64,000 nucleotides of DNA from Dehalobacter sp. 12DCB1 (GTDB lineage: Bacteria > Bacillota > Desulfitobacteriia > Desulfitobacteriales > Syntrophobotulaceae). The stretch covers positions 310,001 to 374,000 of the forward strand of contig NZ_POSF01000002.1 of the NCBI RefSeq assembly GCF_004343605.1, in the 5' to 3' direction. The number at the start of each line of letters is the position of its first letter. Within the stretch, counting starts at the first letter, position 1. Positions 61,826 through 64,000 of this stretch are shown in pieces. The notes beneath the pieces were generated by a model. It had not been told where the DNA came from and ran no database searches. It worked only from the letters and a program-made list of their open reading frames with translations. The translations under genes and the position numbers were made by a program.

Positions 61826-61852
61826 GGGGACAAAAGAGACGCTTCTTTTATC
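61826..61852 (+). repeat. GGGGACAAA hairpin repeat, degenerate copy 3
   Basis: GGGGACAAAAGA faces TCTTTTATCC in inverted order, just after the dehydrogenase gene. Confidence 0.45.
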
Positions 61853-61860
61853 CTTCCTTT

Positions 61861-62925
61861 ATGATTGGAGCGTGTGGAAATTTGACAGGAGACAAAATAG
61901 TATTTGGCGTAATCGGGTGCGGAAGAATTGCCCCGAAACATACGGAATCGATTATGGCTATTCCCGGTGCAGAGCTGGCTGCTGTCTGTGACATTGTGCC
62001 GGAAAGGGCTGAAGATTTTGCCGGCAAGTACAAGGCAAAGCCATATCTGGATTATCGCGATCTTTTAAAGAGAGAAGATATCGATATTGTCACGATCGCA
62101 ACCCCGAGCGGAAGCCATGCGGAAATCGGGATTGCAGCGGCCAGGGCCGGCAAGCATGTGATGGTCGAGAAGCCTATGTCCATGACGCTCCGCGAAGCAG
62201 ATCTGCTGATCAGGGCCTGCAGGGAGAACGGTGTCAAACTGGCGGTCATTCACCAGAATCGTTTTAATCAATCAATTAAATTACTCAAAAACGCTTTGGA
62301 AGCAGGACGTTTTGGGAAACTGACCCACGGTCAGGCGACAGTCCGCTGGAACCGGGGCATGGACTATTATCTGCAGGCACCTTGGAGAGGGACCAAACTG
62401 CAGGACGGCGGCGTCCTGATGAATCAGTCCATTCATAACATTGACCTGCTGCAGTGGATGTTTGGGCCGGTCGAATCCGTTTTCGGCTATACCCATACCG
62501 CGTTAAGAAATATTGAAATGGAAGATGTCGCCGGAGCGGTACTGAAGTTTAAGAACGGCGCAATCGGGCTGATCGAGGCCGCATCCACGATTTATCCGAA
62601 GAACATTGAGGAAACGCTGAATGTTTTTGGAGAGACAGGCTCAGCCGTGATCGGCGGGATTGCAGTGAACCGTGTCGAGGTTTGGGAATTCCCCGATAGT
62701 GAAGCAGAAAAAGAGCAGATCTTTGCTGCCCAGGAGACTGATCCACCTAACGTATACGGATTTGGCCACCGGGAGATCATTGAGGATATGATCCAGGCCG
62801 TTCAAACTGATGGGACTCCCGCTGTACCCGGCGAAGAGGGACGGAAAGCACTTGAAATCATTTTATCCATCTATAAATGCCAGGAAACCGGGGTACCGGT
62901 TAAACTTCCGTTAATTGAAGATTAA
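61861..62925 (+). CDS. Gfo/Idh/MocA oxidoreductase (WbpB-like)
   Basis: The protein of up to 354 residues has an NAD-binding start FGVIGCGRIAPKHTESI, the EKPMSMTLREADLL motif with the conserved Lys, and a C-terminal substrate domain (GGVLMNQSIHNIDLLQWMFG). WbpB oxidises C3 of UDP-N-acetylglucosaminuronate. The start is uncertain: ATG 61861 has no ribosome binding site, and TTG 61882 is an alternative that would remove seven residues. It follows the dehydrogenase gene and precedes a small unknown gene and the acetyltransferase. Confidence 0.9.
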   Translation: MIGACGNLTGDKIVFGVIGCGRIAPKHTESIMAIPGAELAAVCDIVPERAEDFAGKYKAKPYLDYRDLLKREDIDIVTIATPSGSHAEIGIAAARAGKHVMVEKPMSMTLREADLLIRACRENGVKLAVIHQNRFNQSIKLLKNALEAGRFGKLTHGQATVRWNRGMDYYLQAPWRGTKLQDGGVLMNQSIHNIDLLQWMFGPVESVFGYTHTALRNIEMEDVAGAVLKFKNGAIGLIEAASTIYPKNIEETLNVFGETGSAVIGGIAVNRVEVWEFPDSEAEKEQIFAAQETDPPNVYGFGHREIIEDMIQAVQTDGTPAVPGEEGRKALEIILSIYKCQETGVPVKLPLIED

Positions 62926-62997
62926 AAAAGCCATGCACTTCCTTTCCGGTTGGTACATATTTGTATAGTACACTAAAGCCGGAAAGGAGACAGAAAA

Positions 62998-63240
62998 ATG
63001 AGACCTCCTTATGATGGACCGGGACCGGGAACATATTCGATGATGCCGGATTATCACCAGACAATGATGCAGGTTGAGCTTGCCGTCAGGCATGGAATGA
63101 GAGAAGCGGGGACTGTGAATGTTAGACATGGTGTTATGGAAACAGCCCTTATTGCTTACCTGTTAGGCAAAGGCTTTGACTATTATCAGGCAGTCCGGAT
63201 CGTAGAATCCTGGGAACGGAATGAAACTTTCCCTATGTAA
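62998..63240 (+). CDS. Small hypothetical protein inside the polysaccharide locus
   Basis: The 80-residue soluble protein has a Pro/Gly/Tyr-rich head (RPPYDGPGPGTYSMMPDYHQ) and two predicted helices with HGMREAGTVNVRHGVMETALIAYLLGKGFDYYQAVRIVESWE. GGAAAGGAG precedes the ATG. The second half looks like a helical protein-protein interaction motif; no family is recognised. It sits between a WbpB-like and a WbpD-like gene but is followed by a hairpin, so it may be independent of sugar metabolism. Confidence 0.75.
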   Translation: MRPPYDGPGPGTYSMMPDYHQTMMQVELAVRHGMREAGTVNVRHGVMETALIAYLLGKGFDYYQAVRIVESWERNETFPM

Positions 63241-63273
63241 ATGTTATTTATCAAGGTGAAAGTCACTACATGT

Positions 63274-63299
63274 GAGGATGTTTATAGCAAAGCATCCTC
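63274..63299 (+). terminator. Hairpin after the small gene
   Basis: GAGGATG pairs with CATCCTC around a 12-base loop, followed by GTTTATTT. Confidence 0.55.
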
Positions 63300-63440
63300 G
63301 TTTATTTGTTTCACAAAGTATAAGCACTTTCTAATACATCTAAAGAAAATTAAGGCTTGGCGCAAGCTAAGTATTCTTAGTGACAGCTTGTTCTTAGAAT
63401 ATTGATAAATAATTAAATTGTATAGAAAGAAGGGTTTGAT

Positions 63441-64000
63441 TTGGCAGCTGAAATTGATTCCGGAGCGGTTATCGCGGCTAGCACTATGATTGGGAAACAG
63501 GTAAGTATCGCTCCTTTTTGCGTAATAGGGGAGAATGTCGTGATTGAAGACGGGGCAATACTGGAGCCGGGGTGTGTACTGGCGGATGGAGTGAAGGTTG
63601 GTAAAGATGTCAAACTTGGATGCCATGTCACCTTGGGAAATCAGGCAGTTTTGGAAGCCGGGGTTACCGCAGGGGATCATACAGCGGTGTATCCGGGGAC
63701 AGTCATTGGCGAAGGTACATTTGTCGGCAGCAATTCATCAATAGGACGCCCGCCGCGCGCAGCGGCAACCAGTACGGTCAAAAACACGGAAGATCTGCCG
63801 CCGCTTACAGTTGGTAAGAAGTGTACCATTGGCTGCTCCTCAGTGATTTATTCCGGTACGGAGCTCGGCGACGGGGTCTTTATCGGAGACAGGGCCTTGG
63901 TCCGGGAGCGTTGCACGCTTGGTGAGAAAGTCGTTGTCGGCAGCGGCAGTGCTGTCGAGAATAATACCAGGATCGGATCTTTTACGAAGATTCAGACCGG
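63441..64000 (+). CDS. Hexapeptide-repeat acetyltransferase (WbpD-like), 3' truncated by window edge
   Basis: The frame starts at TTG six bases after GAAGGG and is open to the end of the window (186 codons seen). It consists of left-handed beta-helix hexapeptide repeats (VSIAPFCVIGENVVIEDGAI, GDGVFIGDRALV) with the SSIGRPPRAA segment typical of sugar-nucleotide acetyltransferases. After WbpA- and WbpB-like enzymes it should acetylate a 3-amino group of a UDP-uronic acid. The aminotransferase (WbpE) would be expected to the right of the window. Confidence 0.85.
   Translation, partial: MAAEIDSGAVIAASTMIGKQVSIAPFCVIGENVVIEDGAILEPGCVLADGVKVGKDVKLGCHVTLGNQAVLEAGVTAGDHTAVYPGTVIGEGTFVGSNSSIGRPPRAAATSTVKNTEDLPPLTVGKKCTIGCSSVIYSGTELGDGVFIGDRALVRERCTLGEKVVVGSGSAVENNTRIGSFTKIQT

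Noticed and set aside
1-64000. tRNA, rRNA, CRISPR array, transposase or prophage genes
   Set aside because: Looked for on both strands; no cloverleaf with conserved TTCRA arm, no regularly spaced repeats with unique spacers, and no transposase or integrase motifs were seen.

Overview
The window looks like chromosomal DNA of an anaerobic, spore-forming, low-to-mid GC Firmicute, most likely of the Peptococcaceae/Desulfitobacteriaceae type (Dehalobacter or Desulfitobacterium-like; this placement is inference). The reasons are the spore cortex hydrolase pair sleB-ypeB, small sporulation-type proteins (DUF1540, DUF3787-like, a 29-residue membrane peptide), a one-piece pyruvate:ferredoxin oxidoreductase, rubredoxin, a B12-dependent class II ribonucleotide reductase, FabK/FabT-type fatty acid synthesis, and strong AGGAGG ribosome binding sites. 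I see no tRNA, rRNA, CRISPR array, transposase or prophage.

Layout. 1-4640: the end of a membrane diguanylate cyclase, an OmpR/HisKA two-component pair, a lipoprotein and a DegV protein. 4700-5020: a large intergenic inverted-repeat element and a strong hairpin. 5127-8926: a HTH-PBP one-component regulator divergent from modABC (molybdate uptake). 8978-15198: minus-strand genes: DEAD-box helicase, an orphan amino-acid-type binding protein, a Crp/Fnr regulator with a small partner gene, and ypeB-sleB. 15332-19714: FadR-type regulator, rubredoxin, and a second two-component pair followed by two exported proteins. 19978-23529: pyruvate:ferredoxin oxidoreductase. 23879-27381: two tiny minus-strand genes, class II RNR and a zinc-ribbon protein. 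27566-32527: DUF1294 protein, an HD-GYP response regulator with a PAS histidine kinase and an overlapping PaaI thioesterase, DUF1540, a membrane protein and a LysM protein.

32792-44359 is one long fatty-acid and biotin block: fabT-fabH-acpP-fabK-fabD-fabG-fabF-accB-fabZ-accC-accD-accA-birA-bioY. It encodes malonyl-CoA formation, the elongation cycle, biotin ligation onto AccB and biotin uptake. 44388-51819 holds a tiny membrane peptide, a CapA-like phosphoesterase, citrate synthase, a MGDG-synthase-like glycosyltransferase, Hsp20, clpP behind a CtsR operator, and galU. 51973-58425 holds exported proteins of unknown function, an sdpR-sdpI pair without an sdpC toxin gene, and two tandem paralogs that join a transglycosylase-like module to three CWB2 wall-binding repeats. 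58546-64000 starts a surface-polysaccharide locus: CapD-like epimerase/dehydratase, UDP-sugar dehydrogenase, WbpB-like oxidoreductase, a small unknown protein and a WbpD-like acetyltransferase that runs off the right edge.

The least explained material is intergenic. Palindromic elements with a shared core recur in five spacers, hairpins of the GGGGACAAA type recur in three, and several operators can be read directly (CtsR, an ArsR/SdpR operator, a FabT-like operator, iterated sites at the HTH-PBP regulator promoter). I did not find a clear novel multi-gene system; the best candidates are ranked in the findings.
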